Shown piece after piece: positions 17,662 through 26,888 of a stretch of 64,000 nucleotides of DNA. Under the pieces are notes generated by a model that did no database searches, was not told the DNA's origin, and worked only from the letters and a program-made list of their open reading frames with translations. The position numbers and the translations under genes are program-made. This stretch comes from Bin80 sp964291275 (GTDB taxonomy: Bacteria; Bacteroidota; Rhodothermia; Rhodothermales; Bin80), in contig OZ219800.1 of NCBI GenBank assembly GCA_964291275.2, forward strand, positions 682,001 to 746,000, written 5' to 3'. Numbering within the stretch: the first letter of the stretch is position 1; each line of letters begins with the position of its first letter.

Positions 17662-18030
17662 AAATTGGTAACCCGAGAAACGGTCATGGCATCACCACTA
17701 CTGATTTTATGGTAGGCACTGGGTCAGACGGCCATCTGACCTAGTGTGCCCGTATGCCTTTCGCTTGCCGGAAAGGTTCCCGCGAGTTGCAGTTAAATAC
17801 ATTATTCCCTTTTGAAACCTCCACATACTTACGCGCAGCGTAGGGTTTGAGATGGCCTAAGATACGCTTCCAGTGTGTTTCAAGGTATAATCGCCAGTCC
17901 AAAGTTAGGCTGTGCGTTGTCCTTTCTCACACAAGCGATCGCTGTGAAAATATTTGCTCTCTACTGACTTGCATCTTAACCTGCTCTACATATCGTCAGG
18001 TCTCAAACACCTGACTTTATACAAAAGCAA
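17662..18030. other. intergenic; hairpin only
   Basis: This is the upstream region of the LRR/GrpE-like operon and of the divergent ydeI-like pseudogene. Apart from one long hairpin (17715-17750), I recognise nothing. Confidence 0.4.
17715..17750. other. long imperfect hairpin
   Basis: The arms GGCACTGGGTCAGA and TCTGACCTAGTGTGCC pair over about 12 bases around a CGGCCA loop, including a perfect 7-bp core. No T-run follows on either strand, so a simple terminator is less likely than a repeat-type palindrome or a structured leader. Confidence 0.5.
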
Positions 18031-18468
18031 GTGACCAAAAATCCCAAAGCCAACAAATTATTCAGCAACGCCAAACACTGGCTGGAAGAAGCACGTTTAC
18101 TGGGAAAAATTCTTTTAGACTGCAATCTGACCGAGGAGATAAAGTGGAGAAGTCCCTGCTACACTCGATAAGGGAAAGAATATTTGCATCATCCAGAGAA
18201 TGACGGGCTTCCTCTCACTCATGTTTTTCAGGGGTGCACTACTGAAAGATCTCGACGGCATTTTCGAACGCTAGGGACCTAATTCAAGGGTTGGATACTG
18301 GATGTGCTTCACCAATGGTCACGACATCTTAATCGCGGCAAAAAGCATCAGAGCATGCGTCCATGAAGCAGTCGAAATTGAACAAGCTGGCCTGAAAGTG
18401 GAAATGGCGACCGGCTTCGAATACCCCAGAGAACTTATCGAAAGATTTGGCGCAGACCCAGATTTTCA
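18031..18468 (+). pseudogene. YdeI/OmdA-like protein, 5' part
   Basis: The readable fragments are NPKANKLFSNAKHWLEEARL, LDCNLTEEIKWRSPCYT, then in another frame GKNICIIQRMTGFLSL and IEQAGLKVEMATGFEYPREL. These are typical of the YdeI/OmdA family of small proteins with a DUF1801-like fold. There is a frameshift near 18168 and a stop near 18270. The gene is then interrupted after ADPDFQ by ISL3 copy A. It continues at 19876. Confidence 0.75.
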
Positions 18469-19875
18469 GGCCCTTCACCCAATATTATGACGAGATCTGT
18501 AAATTCAGGAAAATTCGGTATAAGGTGGTCATGACAGTAGTGTTTATGTGCTCTATTTTTGGTTGTTATTCTGGGGAAAATTTCACTTGAAACAGATGCG
18601 AATACAATGAAAAAGGATGAGGCGAGTATCCATAGGAGTATAGGGCTTGAATCGCCTTGGGAGATTTCAGAGGATCGTTATGATGATAAGGATCGGGTAC
18701 GGCGGGTAACGGTGATCTGCACGGATACATCATTGCTGTCATGTCCGAAGTGTAAGGCGGCTTGTTCCTTTTATGATTTGCGCGAGGCACGTTCCTGGCG
18801 GCACTTAGATACCTGTACCTATCGTACGGAGTTGATTGCCCGGGTTCCGCGTGTAAAGTGTCCAGCGTGTGGAGTTCGGACGGTGCAGGTTCCTTGGGCA
18901 TCGTCGAGTTCCCGGCACACCTTTGACTTTGAAGAGAGGGTAATTGGATGGCTTGGGGATGCGAGGGTATCCGCAGTATCGCGGCAGCTCGGCGTGGGAT
19001 GGAAAGTGATTTCAAGGATCATGGAGCACGCGGTAGAGCGAGGACTTCGGCGCAGACAAACGGAGATTATTCCGCACATTTGCGTGGATGAGACCTCCTT
19101 CCGTAAGCGACATAAATACGTTACGGTCGTTTCCGATGCAAAGGCAGGCAGGGTCCTGTATGTGGGGATCGGACGCACGAAAGCGGTGCTAAAGCGCTGG
19201 TATTTAAGTCTCACACCAGAACAATTGGCGGGGATTGAGAGCGTGAGCATGGACATGTGGCCCGCCTACATCTCTGCCACCTTGGCGTGTGTAGCTGATG
19301 CAGCGAAGAAGATTGCGTTTGACCGGTTTCATGTGGCGAAGTATCTGGGGGAGGCCGTGGACAAAGTGCGTCGGCAAGAGCACAAGGCTTTACGCGCCGA
19401 AGGAGATACGACCCTCACCGGAAGTAAGTACGACTGGCTAACGAACCGGGAAAATATGTCCAAGAAGCAGAAAGCGCGGTTTCAATCGTTGAAGAACAGT
19501 TCGTTGAAAACCGCCCGGGCGTGGGCCATCAAGGAGATGGCACGAAATTTATGGCATTATGTACATCCCACCTGGGCCCGCAAGGGCTGGAAAAGATGGC
19601 TTTCCTGGGCCATGCGCTGCCGCTTGGAGCCGGTCAAGGAAGCCGCCAAAACCATTAAAAACCACCTGTGGGGAATCATCAATGCAATTATTCTCAAGGT
19701 CAGCAATGGCCCGGCCGAAAGCATCAACAGCCGAATAAAAACAGTCAAAGCACGCGCCCGCGGATTCCGAAATAATGAACGATTTGCAACCGCCATTTAC
19801 TTCCATCTCGGAGGCTTGGACCTCTCCCCCAGAATGAAATGAAAATTGCGTTTTCACAAGATTGGCCCAAGACCC
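18469..19875 (+). mobile_element. ISL3-family insertion sequence, copy A
   Basis: This 1407-bp element starts GGCCCTTCACCCAAT and ends ATTGGCCCAAGACCC; 14 of the outer 21 bases match as inverted repeats. It is flanked by the exact 8-bp target duplication GATTTTCA (18461-18468 and 19876-19883), typical for ISL3. Removing it and one duplication rejoins the ydeI-like reading frame. It is almost identical to copy B at 35326-36732. Confidence 0.93.
18607..19842 (+). CDS. ISL3-family transposase, copy A
   Basis: This 411-residue transposase starts at MKKDEASIHRSIGLESPW. An N-terminal zinc-finger-like region has the CPKCKAACSFYD and VKCPACGVRT cysteine pairs, followed by an HTH (VSAVSRQLGVGWKVISRIME). 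The DDE domain shows HICVDETSFRKRHKYVTVVS, ESVSMDMWPAYI and the C-terminal NGPAESINSRIKTVK. An in-frame ATG 48 bp upstream exists, but the family start and the element's leader favour 18607. It appears intact and differs from copy B at only a few codons. Confidence 0.93.
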   Translation: MKKDEASIHRSIGLESPWEISEDRYDDKDRVRRVTVICTDTSLLSCPKCKAACSFYDLREARSWRHLDTCTYRTELIARVPRVKCPACGVRTVQVPWASSSSRHTFDFEERVIGWLGDARVSAVSRQLGVGWKVISRIMEHAVERGLRRRQTEIIPHICVDETSFRKRHKYVTVVSDAKAGRVLYVGIGRTKAVLKRWYLSLTPEQLAGIESVSMDMWPAYISATLACVADAAKKIAFDRFHVAKYLGEAVDKVRRQEHKALRAEGDTTLTGSKYDWLTNRENMSKKQKARFQSLKNSSLKTARAWAIKEMARNLWHYVHPTWARKGWKRWLSWAMRCRLEPVKEAAKTIKNHLWGIINAIILKVSNGPAESINSRIKTVKARARGFRNNERFATAIYFHLGGLDLSPRMK

Positions 19876-20028
19876 GATTTTCAAACCGCCTTCAATAACC
19901 TGTCACCCGGACGACAGCGCGGTTACATTATACACTTCTCCAGTGCTAAACAATCAGAGACACGAGCCGCACGCATTGAAAGGTGTCGACATAAAATCTT
20001 TGACGGGAAAAGACTATTTGAACGGTAA
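19876..20028 (+). pseudogene. YdeI/OmdA-like protein, 3' part
   Basis: After the target duplication, the frame reads NNLSPGRQRGYIIHFSSAKQ, then SETRAARIERCRHKIFDGKR and a stop. This is the conserved C-terminal signature of YdeI-like proteins. It joins in frame with ADPDFQ at 18468. Confidence 0.8.
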
Positions 20029-20396
20029 TCAGGCGACCCCAGTCGCTCCTTTTGGCGATCATACGATTTGTGCTTCGGCATCGCAATTATCTGGCATCTC
20101 CACCTAAGTCTGCCGATATGAAACCGTACCATGCGGAATAAACACAAGCTTGATTACGTCTATTCCCAATCATGTGTTCATATAAATTGCTCCTTCGCGA
20201 ATAGTATCCTCATTTCCGCTATATTGAAGATGCGCGGGCGTTGTGGTTACGGTTACTTATCGCAACACAGATCTCCGTCTTGCGTAGCACGGGGGTCTTC
20301 AATGTATTATCTCGTCACTCACCAGGAGACTACTAGCACACGTATACTGGTTTGGCGTTCTACTCCCGAATAATCCAATCTCTGCAGCCTTTTTGA
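20029..20396. other. intergenic, no gene recognised
   Basis: This region lies between the ydeI remnant and the DUF5916 gene. It presumably holds the promoter of the latter. No structure stood out. Confidence 0.35.
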
Positions 20397-22910
20397 ATGC
20401 ATTTTGCACTTGCAATTTTTATCCTGGGAACAGCACCGTATCCGCCCACCGATACTCCCTGCCCCGAGGATTGCATCCTTTCAGCATCGTATGCTTCCGA
20501 GGAGATCCGTATAGATGGCATACTTGACGAAGAAGCCTGGCTGAATGCTGCTGTAGCTACAGACTTCACGCAATACTCGCCTCACGAGGGAGAACCCGCC
20601 ACACAAAAGACCGAGGTCCGCATCCTCTATGGGCAAAGTCAGCTTTTTGTCAGCGCAATACTTCGTGATACCGAACCTGAGGGAATCCGACGCATTCTCG
20701 GACGGCGAGATGAGTTCAACCAGGCAGATTGGTTCATTGCATCAATTGATTCCTATTTTGACCGAAAAACGGCATATAGTTTCGCCGTAAACGCAGCCGG
20801 AGTGCAGGCGGATGGAATCTACACCGGGAACCGGTTTCGCGGAGGTGGTGGGTTCGACTTCGATACCTCCTGGAATGCAGTATGGAAAAGCTCTGTCCGC
20901 CGTACCGAGGAAGGATGGGTTGTGGAGATGCGCATACCCTTTACCATGCTCCGCTTCTCTGATACTCCAGACCAGCGCTGGGGTATCAATTTCAGACGTG
21001 TAATCCCTCGCCTCGGAGAAGTGTCCGACTGGGTTCTGATTCCGCGAGCCGAACGGAGCAGCGGTACAGTTGCACAATACGGTACTCTGGAAGGTATCAT
21101 AGAAATTCGCCCCCGGCGTAACATACAGGTCACTCCTTACACCGTGGGCAATGCCACACGCGATTCAGAAGCTGGATCTTCCTCTTTTTCAGGAGATGTG
21201 GGAGCTGACTTTAAGATTGGACTCTCGTCCAATGTTACGCTTGATGCAACCATTAATCCAGATTTTGGACAGGTTGAAGCTGATCCGGCAGAACTGAACC
21301 TGACGGCTTTCGAGACCTTTTTCCCCGAAAAACGTCCATTCTTTACTGAAGGGATCGCCGTGTTTAACTACGACGTCGTGCGAGGTGGTTCACTCCTGTA
21401 TACACGGCGCATCGGCTCACGGGCCCCTGTATTAGGCGCAACCAAACTCTCTGGACGGACCGACAAAGGTCTTGATTTTGGATTCTTCGGAGCCTCCACC
21501 GGCGATAACTATAATCCGGAGAACCTTTATGGTGTTGGTCGCGTTCTCCAGCGGATTGGAAGTCTATCCAGTTTTGGTGGTATCGCAACATTTTACGATG
21601 ATAACCTGGGTGGACGAAGTTATACTGGTGGGGCAGACTGGGATATCCGACTTGCAGATAACCAGTATAGTTTATCAGGACAATTGAGTGCTGCGCATCG
21701 CGTGAGTGATGATGATTTGGAACGAGGTTTTGCATTCACGGCAAGTCTGGATCGACAGCGTAGCATATGGAATTTCTCCGCTGACTTGGCTGTCATCAGC
21801 AACGGGTATAACCCGAATGATATTGGACGCCTGCGCCAGGATAATTACGTTAACTTTTCCGGCGGGGTATTCCATCAAGTCAACGGAGGCCAACCATTTG
21901 GACCGTTTCGCCGAGCCTCTTTCTTCCTCTTCGGGGGAAGTGGTTTCTCGTACGACAAGCAACTCCATGATGGTGTAGGTACTTTCTTTCGTTCCGACTG
22001 GACAACACACGGTTACCGCGAGATAGAGCTTGGCATTCAGTCCGACTACCTGTTTGGCGGCTACAATGAGTTCGAAACACGAGGCTTAGGTGTACGAGCC
22101 CGCCCTCGGGAATACGAAATTGAACTCGGATACACCACTGATACCCGCCGTAGATGGATGCTCCAACCCGAACTCCAGACCGGGATTTACGAAGACGGTG
22201 GACGGGCTATCGGTTCCAGCCTGGAGCTTGAGTGGGTTGCTACTCCCAAGCTAAACTTATCGCTCGAGATTGGCCTTGAGCGTGAATTTAACACCATTGA
22301 ATGGGCGGCAAATGAACCCCTCTCGTTGACTGTCGATACTGCGGAAGAATATTATTGGCAAATCGGAGAAGAGAGTGGCTCGGAACCATCAGACGTAGAG
22401 GCCTGGCGGCCAGTGGCCTTTGATGCCACACTCAATAGTATTCTGTCTGAGCGCACGCCCTGGGATCAAGAGGGCAACCATTTTGTGCCGGTGTATGGCC
22501 ATCGAAATACACGAGCCGCCGATATCACACTGCGTACCGGCATTACTCTCTCTCCCAACTTGGCTATTCAATTCTACGGGCAACTTTTTGGAGCTCGTGG
22601 GCAATACAATGATTTCTCGCTTCTCCAGGATCGGGATACACTCGTACCCGTAGCAGCCTGGCCCAAGCAGTACGACTTTGCCTTTAGTAGATTCCAGACC
22701 AATACGGTGGTGCGCTGGGAATACCGCCCGGGATCTGTACTATATCTAGTGTGGACGCAGTCCCGCTCGGGAAGTGATGACGCAGACCTATTCAACGTGA
22801 CGGGGAACTCCCCTTTCGACCAGTCGACCTCAAACCAGCTGACCAACACACTTGATTTGCCCCCCGTAAACGTGCTTCTAATCAAGTTCAGCTACAAATT
22901 TCTCAACTAA
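20397..22910 (+). CDS. DUF5916 outer-membrane-type protein with CBM9-like N-terminal domain
   Basis: This 837-residue protein has a short hydrophobic N-terminus (MHFALAIFILGTAP) that may be a signal peptide. Residues 30-230 form a carbohydrate-binding-9-like beta sandwich (IDGILDEEAWLNAAV, EGWVVEMRIPFTMLRF, RWGINFRRVIPR). The rest matches the DUF5916 pattern: NVTLDATINPDFGQVEADPA, FFPEKRPFFTEGIAVFNY, LLYTRRIG. The C-terminal 450 residues have alternating beta strands and end in an aromatic SYKFLN, as expected of an outer-membrane barrel. Such proteins are common in Bacteroidota and Rhodothermota; the function is unknown, perhaps polysaccharide-related. It is a single gene with no obvious operon partner. 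Confidence 0.88.
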   Translation: MHFALAIFILGTAPYPPTDTPCPEDCILSASYASEEIRIDGILDEEAWLNAAVATDFTQYSPHEGEPATQKTEVRILYGQSQLFVSAILRDTEPEGIRRILGRRDEFNQADWFIASIDSYFDRKTAYSFAVNAAGVQADGIYTGNRFRGGGGFDFDTSWNAVWKSSVRRTEEGWVVEMRIPFTMLRFSDTPDQRWGINFRRVIPRLGEVSDWVLIPRAERSSGTVAQYGTLEGIIEIRPRRNIQVTPYTVGNATRDSEAGSSSFSGDVGADFKIGLSSNVTLDATINPDFGQVEADPAELNLTAFETFFPEKRPFFTEGIAVFNYDVVRGGSLLYTRRIGSRAPVLGATKLSGRTDKGLDFGFFGASTGDNYNPENLYGVGRVLQRIGSLSSFGGIATFYDDNLGGRSYTGGADWDIRLADNQYSLSGQLSAAHRVSDDDLERGFAFTASLDRQRSIWNFSADLAVISNGYNPNDIGRLRQDNYVNFSGGVFHQVNGGQPFGPFRRASFFLFGGSGFSYDKQLHDGVGTFFRSDWTTHGYREIELGIQSDYLFGGYNEFETRGLGVRARPREYEIELGYTTDTRRRWMLQPELQTGIYEDGGRAIGSSLELEWVATPKLNLSLEIGLEREFNTIEWAANEPLSLTVDTAEEYYWQIGEESGSEPSDVEAWRPVAFDATLNSILSERTPWDQEGNHFVPVYGHRNTRAADITLRTGITLSPNLAIQFYGQLFGARGQYNDFSLLQDRDTLVPVAAWPKQYDFAFSRFQTNTVVRWEYRPGSVLYLVWTQSRSGSDDADLFNVTGNSPFDQSTSNQLTNTLDLPPVNVLLIKFSYKFLN

Positions 22911-23174
22911 TTTCCCTTGATCTGCGTCTGCAGCGCAATAGCTTACTGCTCACACGGAAAACACTCTGGGAAGTCCCTGCATAGGCGATCGCGTACCCCT
23001 TCTGAGGAAGTGTTCAAAGGTAATTGACAGCAAGGGACGTAAGAGGCAGAGCCGCTGCACCCGCTACTCACTGCCATTCTTGAGTTCTATGGAGGTGAAG
23101 ACAAATTCTCGGGGCAGATCATCTGCGGCACTCATTTACTTCCTCGTCTTGGTGTCGTCCGTCACTATGATAGG
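22911..23174. other. intergenic with a gene remnant
   Basis: The only recognisable content is the lipoprotein-gene fragment at 23067-23174 beside ISL3 copy C. Confidence 0.4.
23067..23174 (-). pseudogene. 3' fragment related to the propeller lipoprotein gene
   Basis: About 66 bp (CACTGCCATTCTTGAGTTCT and following) match the 3' end of the lipoprotein gene at 28189-29217 with roughly 85% identity, in the same orientation, and encode the PIELKNGS-type tail. The rest of the gene is absent; ISL3 copy C abuts it. It looks like the remains of a second lipoprotein copy lost by deletion. Confidence 0.55.
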
Positions 23175-24575
23175 GGCTCTTCACTTTTATGAGTGGGGAG
23201 CCTGTTTTTGGAGGCCTTCGGGGTACAGATCCAGTCCTCCGAGATAGAAGTAAATTGCATTGGCAAACCGCTTTGTGTTTCGGAATCCACGCGCACGAAC
23301 TTTAATGGTTTTGATGCGGCTATTTATGCTTTCAGCTGGGCCATTACTAACTTTTAGAACGATCGCATTTATGATTCCCCATAGATGATTCTTAACCGTC
23401 TTGGCGGCTTTTTTCATGGGTTCAAGTCGACAACGCATGGCCCAGGATAACCAGCGCTTCCAGCCCTTGAGTGCCCAGGTACGACTGACATAGTGCCATA
23501 ATTTCTGGGACAATTCCTTGATGGCCCATGCACGCGCCGTTTTCAGCGAACTTTTCTTTAATTGCTGGAATCGTTTCTTTTGTCGGGCAGACATATTCTT
23601 CTGATTGGTGAGCCAGTCGTACTTGGTTCCGACGAGATCATCAATGCCCGCTTTCCGCAATTCTCGGTTCTCCTGCCGACGGACTTTATCCACCCCCTCT
23701 GAAATCTTTTTCGCCACATGAAAACGATCAAATGCAATCTTGGATTCCGCATCTGGAACATGTTTTTTCGTGGACTTAATATAGGCGGGCCACATATCCA
23801 TGCTCACACTCTCGATCGCTTCCAGTTGCTCAGCCGAACAGTCCTCATAATAGGCATCCAGACTCGTATGCGTGCGTTTTTCCTTAACAAACAGCACCGT
23901 GCCCGTCTGGGAATCCGAAACCACCGTGATATACTTATGACCCTTTTTGTACGAGGTCTCGTCCACACATATATGGGGAACCGGTTGCGTCTCTTTACGG
24001 GCGAGTCCTCGCTTTACCGAGCGATCCATGATGTTGGCGATCATCGTCCAACTGACGCCCAGACGGGAGGCCACCGTCGAAATACTGGTTGCATCCTGCA
24101 ACCAGTCAATAACCTTCGCTTCAAAAGCCATTGTAAAACGCACGCGCTCATCCGCCCAGGGTACCGAAACCGTCTTGATCCCATGCTCCGAACATTCCAC
24201 CCGAGGAACTTCCGCAACCACCGTCGTCCGATACTCGCAAATATCCGTATGGCGCCATTGCCTGCGACGATGATCGTAACCCGGGCAAACTTTGTTACAC
24301 GCAGGACACCGAAGAACCGAACCCTCCGAACAGGTTACATGGATCTCGGCCAACTGCGCCGCGTCATCTTGTTTGATCTCCGATACCTCCCACGGAGATT
24401 GGATCCCTATCAATCGATTGATATCTTGAATACGTACATTCATTGCTGATGAAAAATTTGATTTGTGCCAAAAACAGATCCAAAATAAACAAAGACATCC
24501 ACACTGAATCTATAGCTATCTAATAGTTGCTTACCCTGATTCTGACTCCGAACCCACTTGAAAAACGGAAGCCCC
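23175..24575 (-). mobile_element. ISL3-family insertion sequence, copy C
   Basis: This 1401-bp element has ends GGCTCTTCACTTTT and, on the other strand, GGGGCTTCCGTTTTTC. An exact 8-bp target duplication ATGATAGG lies at 23167-23174 and 24576-24583. It is related to but distinct from copies A and B, so it is a second ISL3 type. It inserted just downstream of purS. Confidence 0.88.
23187..24443 (-). CDS. ISL3-family transposase, copy C
   Basis: This 418-residue transposase has CPACNKVCPGYDHRRRQW zinc-binding cysteines and an HTH (ISTVASRLGVSWTMIANIMD). DDE blocks are ICVDETSYKKGHKYITVVS, ESVSMDMWPAYIKS and SNGPAESINSRIKTIK. The C-terminal half (KGWKRWLSWAMRCRLEPMKK) is highly similar to copies A and B, whereas the N-terminal half is divergent. 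It appears intact. Confidence 0.93.
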   Translation of the reverse strand: MNVRIQDINRLIGIQSPWEVSEIKQDDAAQLAEIHVTCSEGSVLRCPACNKVCPGYDHRRRQWRHTDICEYRTTVVAEVPRVECSEHGIKTVSVPWADERVRFTMAFEAKVIDWLQDATSISTVASRLGVSWTMIANIMDRSVKRGLARKETQPVPHICVDETSYKKGHKYITVVSDSQTGTVLFVKEKRTHTSLDAYYEDCSAEQLEAIESVSMDMWPAYIKSTKKHVPDAESKIAFDRFHVAKKISEGVDKVRRQENRELRKAGIDDLVGTKYDWLTNQKNMSARQKKRFQQLKKSSLKTARAWAIKELSQKLWHYVSRTWALKGWKRWLSWAMRCRLEPMKKAAKTVKNHLWGIINAIVLKVSNGPAESINSRIKTIKVRARGFRNTKRFANAIYFYLGGLDLYPEGLQKQAPHS

Positions 24576-24607
24576 ATGATAGGCAGTTAGAATCCTTCAC
24601 CTCTTGA

Positions 24608-24859
24608 TTACTCGACTGGTTCAACACGAACGGTGTAATCTTCCATAACCAAATTCGCAAGGAGTTTTTCACAGGCGGAACGTACCGCGGCCTCTGCATC
24701 TTCCTTCGTACCCGCAGAAACCTGCAATTCCATGTACTTCCCAATTCGAACGGATTTTATCTGATCAAATCCCAGATTCTGCAACGCATGATGTGTGGCC
24801 TTTCCCTGCGGATCCAATATGGCCGGACGAAGCGTAACTGTTATATATGCTGTGTACAT
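24608..24859 (-). CDS. purS: phosphoribosylformylglycinamidine synthase subunit PurS
   Basis: This 83-residue protein matches PurS: an N-terminal AYITVTLRPAILDPQGKAT, LQNLGFDQIKSVRIGKYMEL and a C-terminal VMEDYTVRVEPVE. PurS bridges PurL and PurQ in the three-part FGAM synthase of purine synthesis. purL and purQ are not in this window. It follows pssA by 55 bp and may be co-transcribed with psd-pssA. ISL3 copy C inserted 24 bp beyond its end. Confidence 0.92.
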   Translation of the reverse strand: MYTAYITVTLRPAILDPQGKATHHALQNLGFDQIKSVRIGKYMELQVSAGTKEDAEAAVRSACEKLLANLVMEDYTVRVEPVE

Positions 24860-24914
24860 ACTATTTCGTTTGAGTATTTGGCGGAGATACGTCAGCCCCC
24901 ATTACTTGCCGTCG

Positions 24915-25724
24915 TTATCTGGGCAAAGCCACAAATGTTCGAATAGACCGTATTGTTGCACGCGTAAGCCCGACCAGAATATAAACCAAGAGAGTCAACA
25001 ACAACCCCGAATACGGGAAAAATAGGATAACCAGCACCGATAATAAGTAAGCACTGGAAGCGACTGGATACTGGTGCAAGTAGTTAAATGAAATCCTTGG
25101 AACTCCATCAAAGCGAATTAGGGATACCATCAACAAAGAAAGAACGACTACTATGGGGATCATTGATGTCGTATCCAGTAAACCTGCCGCCGACAACCAG
25201 GTCTCCTGATCAATATTGAGCACGATCGCAATCACGCAGTATGCCTGAACTGGAACCGGCAATCCCTCAAAATCAGGTTTCTTTTCCCCCGAAAACTGCA
25301 AATTGAACCGTGCCAGACGCACAGCGGCACACATGACAGGTAAGACACTTATGATTAAGCCGAATGTCCCGCTTCCCTCTAGCATTCGCGCATAAATCAG
25401 ATAGGACGGAGCCACGCCAAACGATACAACATCACATAAAGAATCCAGCTCTGCACCAAATAGACTTTGGCCGCGTGTCAAGCGCGCTGTCATACCATCG
25501 AGTAAATCAAACAGACCAGCAAGAATGATTAGATAGCAGGCATACACAAACTGCGATTGATGTATCTGAGTAATTGCCACGAACCCACAAAACAAGTTCA
25601 TGAGCGTGAAAAAGGATGGAACTGCCACCCGTGCCTTACTGCCAACTCCTCCTCTCTGTCTAGGATTAGTTGTGCGGCCAGACAATAAACGCCGAGGAGA
25701 AGTAAGCTTGATTTTATTGTCCAT
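24915..25724 (-). CDS. pssA: CDP-diacylglycerol-serine O-phosphatidyltransferase
   Basis: This 269-residue integral membrane enzyme makes phosphatidylserine from CDP-diacylglycerol and serine. The CDP-alcohol phosphatidyltransferase signature DGxxAR...G...D...D is present as LLDGMTARLTRGQSLFGAEL followed by DSLCDVVSFGVAPSYL. Several hydrophobic spans follow, and the N-terminus is basic and cytoplasmic. Its start overlaps the end of psd by 11 bp, so the two steps of phosphatidylethanolamine synthesis are coupled. Confidence 0.93.
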   Translation of the reverse strand: MDNKIKLTSPRRLLSGRTTNPRQRGGVGSKARVAVPSFFTLMNLFCGFVAITQIHQSQFVYACYLIILAGLFDLLDGMTARLTRGQSLFGAELDSLCDVVSFGVAPSYLIYARMLEGSGTFGLIISVLPVMCAAVRLARFNLQFSGEKKPDFEGLPVPVQAYCVIAIVLNIDQETWLSAAGLLDTTSMIPIVVVLSLLMVSLIRFDGVPRISFNYLHQYPVASSAYLLSVLVILFFPYSGLLLTLLVYILVGLTRATIRSIRTFVALPR

Positions 25725-26451
25725 CAGTGGTCTGCTTCACAGTCTCTGGTCTATCCGAGCCGCCCGTCTGCTTGCAAATATGTTCATTAGGAGAAATCGA
25801 TCCGAGCACACTTACACCAGCACGAACCCGCTCACCAACCCGTACTTCAAGCACCGTATCTGCGGCAACTAATACATCCATTCGTGACCCAAATCGAATC
25901 AATCCGAACCGTTCACCTGCCTGCACTTGATCACCACGCGCAAGCCGGTACACAATGCGACGCGCCAAGCTACCCGCAATCTGTTTAAATAAAATCCTTC
26001 GGCCGGAGTCATGTACCAGACCTATCTGGGACTGTTCATTCAGTGTAGATGCCTTTGGATGCCACGCCACTCGATACTCTCCCGGCTTATACACTACGTA
26101 ATTAACGGTTCCACTGATCGGAACACGATTCACATGAACGTTAAGGACCGAAAGGAAAATCGAAATCCTCCGGGCCGGGCCTTGGATAAACAGAGGCTCA
26201 TACTCCTGTACGATCTCGACTACTTTACCATCTGCCGGTGCCAGGATCAATGATTTGGAGTCAGGCGGAGATGTACGCTCTGGATCACGGAAGAAGTAGG
26301 CAACAAAGAGGCCCATCCCAGGAGTAAAAAAAGGGATTAAGCCAAGTTCAAGCCATCCTGGTACACCGGGAATGATCAGTGTCAGCCCAGCTAAAATTAA
26401 ACCGATAACAAACGCAGCAGCAACGAAAGGCCATCCTTCTTGAGCAATCAT
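25714..26451 (-). CDS. psd: phosphatidylserine decarboxylase, short (PSD-A) type
   Basis: This 245-residue proenzyme decarboxylates phosphatidylserine to phosphatidylethanolamine. Two N-terminal hydrophobic segments (FVAAAFVIGLILAGLTLIIP) anchor it. The core shows LAPADGKVVEI, SIFLSVLNVHVNRVPISG and VYKPGEYRVAWHPKAS. GLIRFGSRMDV contains the Gly-Ser where the proenzyme cleaves itself to form the pyruvoyl cofactor. It is the first gene of psd-pssA-(purS). Confidence 0.93.
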   Translation of the reverse strand: MIAQEGWPFVAAAFVIGLILAGLTLIIPGVPGWLELGLIPFFTPGMGLFVAYFFRDPERTSPPDSKSLILAPADGKVVEIVQEYEPLFIQGPARRISIFLSVLNVHVNRVPISGTVNYVVYKPGEYRVAWHPKASTLNEQSQIGLVHDSGRRILFKQIAGSLARRIVYRLARGDQVQAGERFGLIRFGSRMDVLVAADTVLEVRVGERVRAGVSVLGSISPNEHICKQTGGSDRPETVKQTTDGQ

Positions 26452-26888
26452 AGCAACTCGCCCGGGACGAAATTCTCAGTACCTGTCAAACGCATTAACC
26501 CGAACCCTACTCTATTGATCTAAACCACAGATCCACGCCACTGAAAATACTGCACTATCAGCCTATCTGGCGGAATTGGATGTGGTTGCACTGCTGTCAG
26601 TTCCAGTTTTTCCCGACAAACAGAGAGGATGCTCAAGCTGTTGCAAATATTGTCATGAGTTTACAACCTTCTCGCACCAGTCCAAGGTAAGTTTGAACAA
26701 TACAGAAATGATCTGACCTCTACGGTAATACTGCCCATTCAACGATCAACAGGACAGGAAAGGGTCAAGCTTACCTATAAACACGACAACATTTCTGCGA
26801 AATGTGTATAACATACTGCTCAGAAACCAGTATCAGATCGAGAATGAGCAAGAAACTATCTCACTAGGCACCCCGATAATATCCCCCC
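26452..26888. other. intergenic, no gene recognised
   Basis: This is the divergent spacer between psd and mtaB. One frame reads YLAELDVVALLSVPVFPD, suggesting a decayed gene, but I cannot identify it. Confidence 0.35.
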
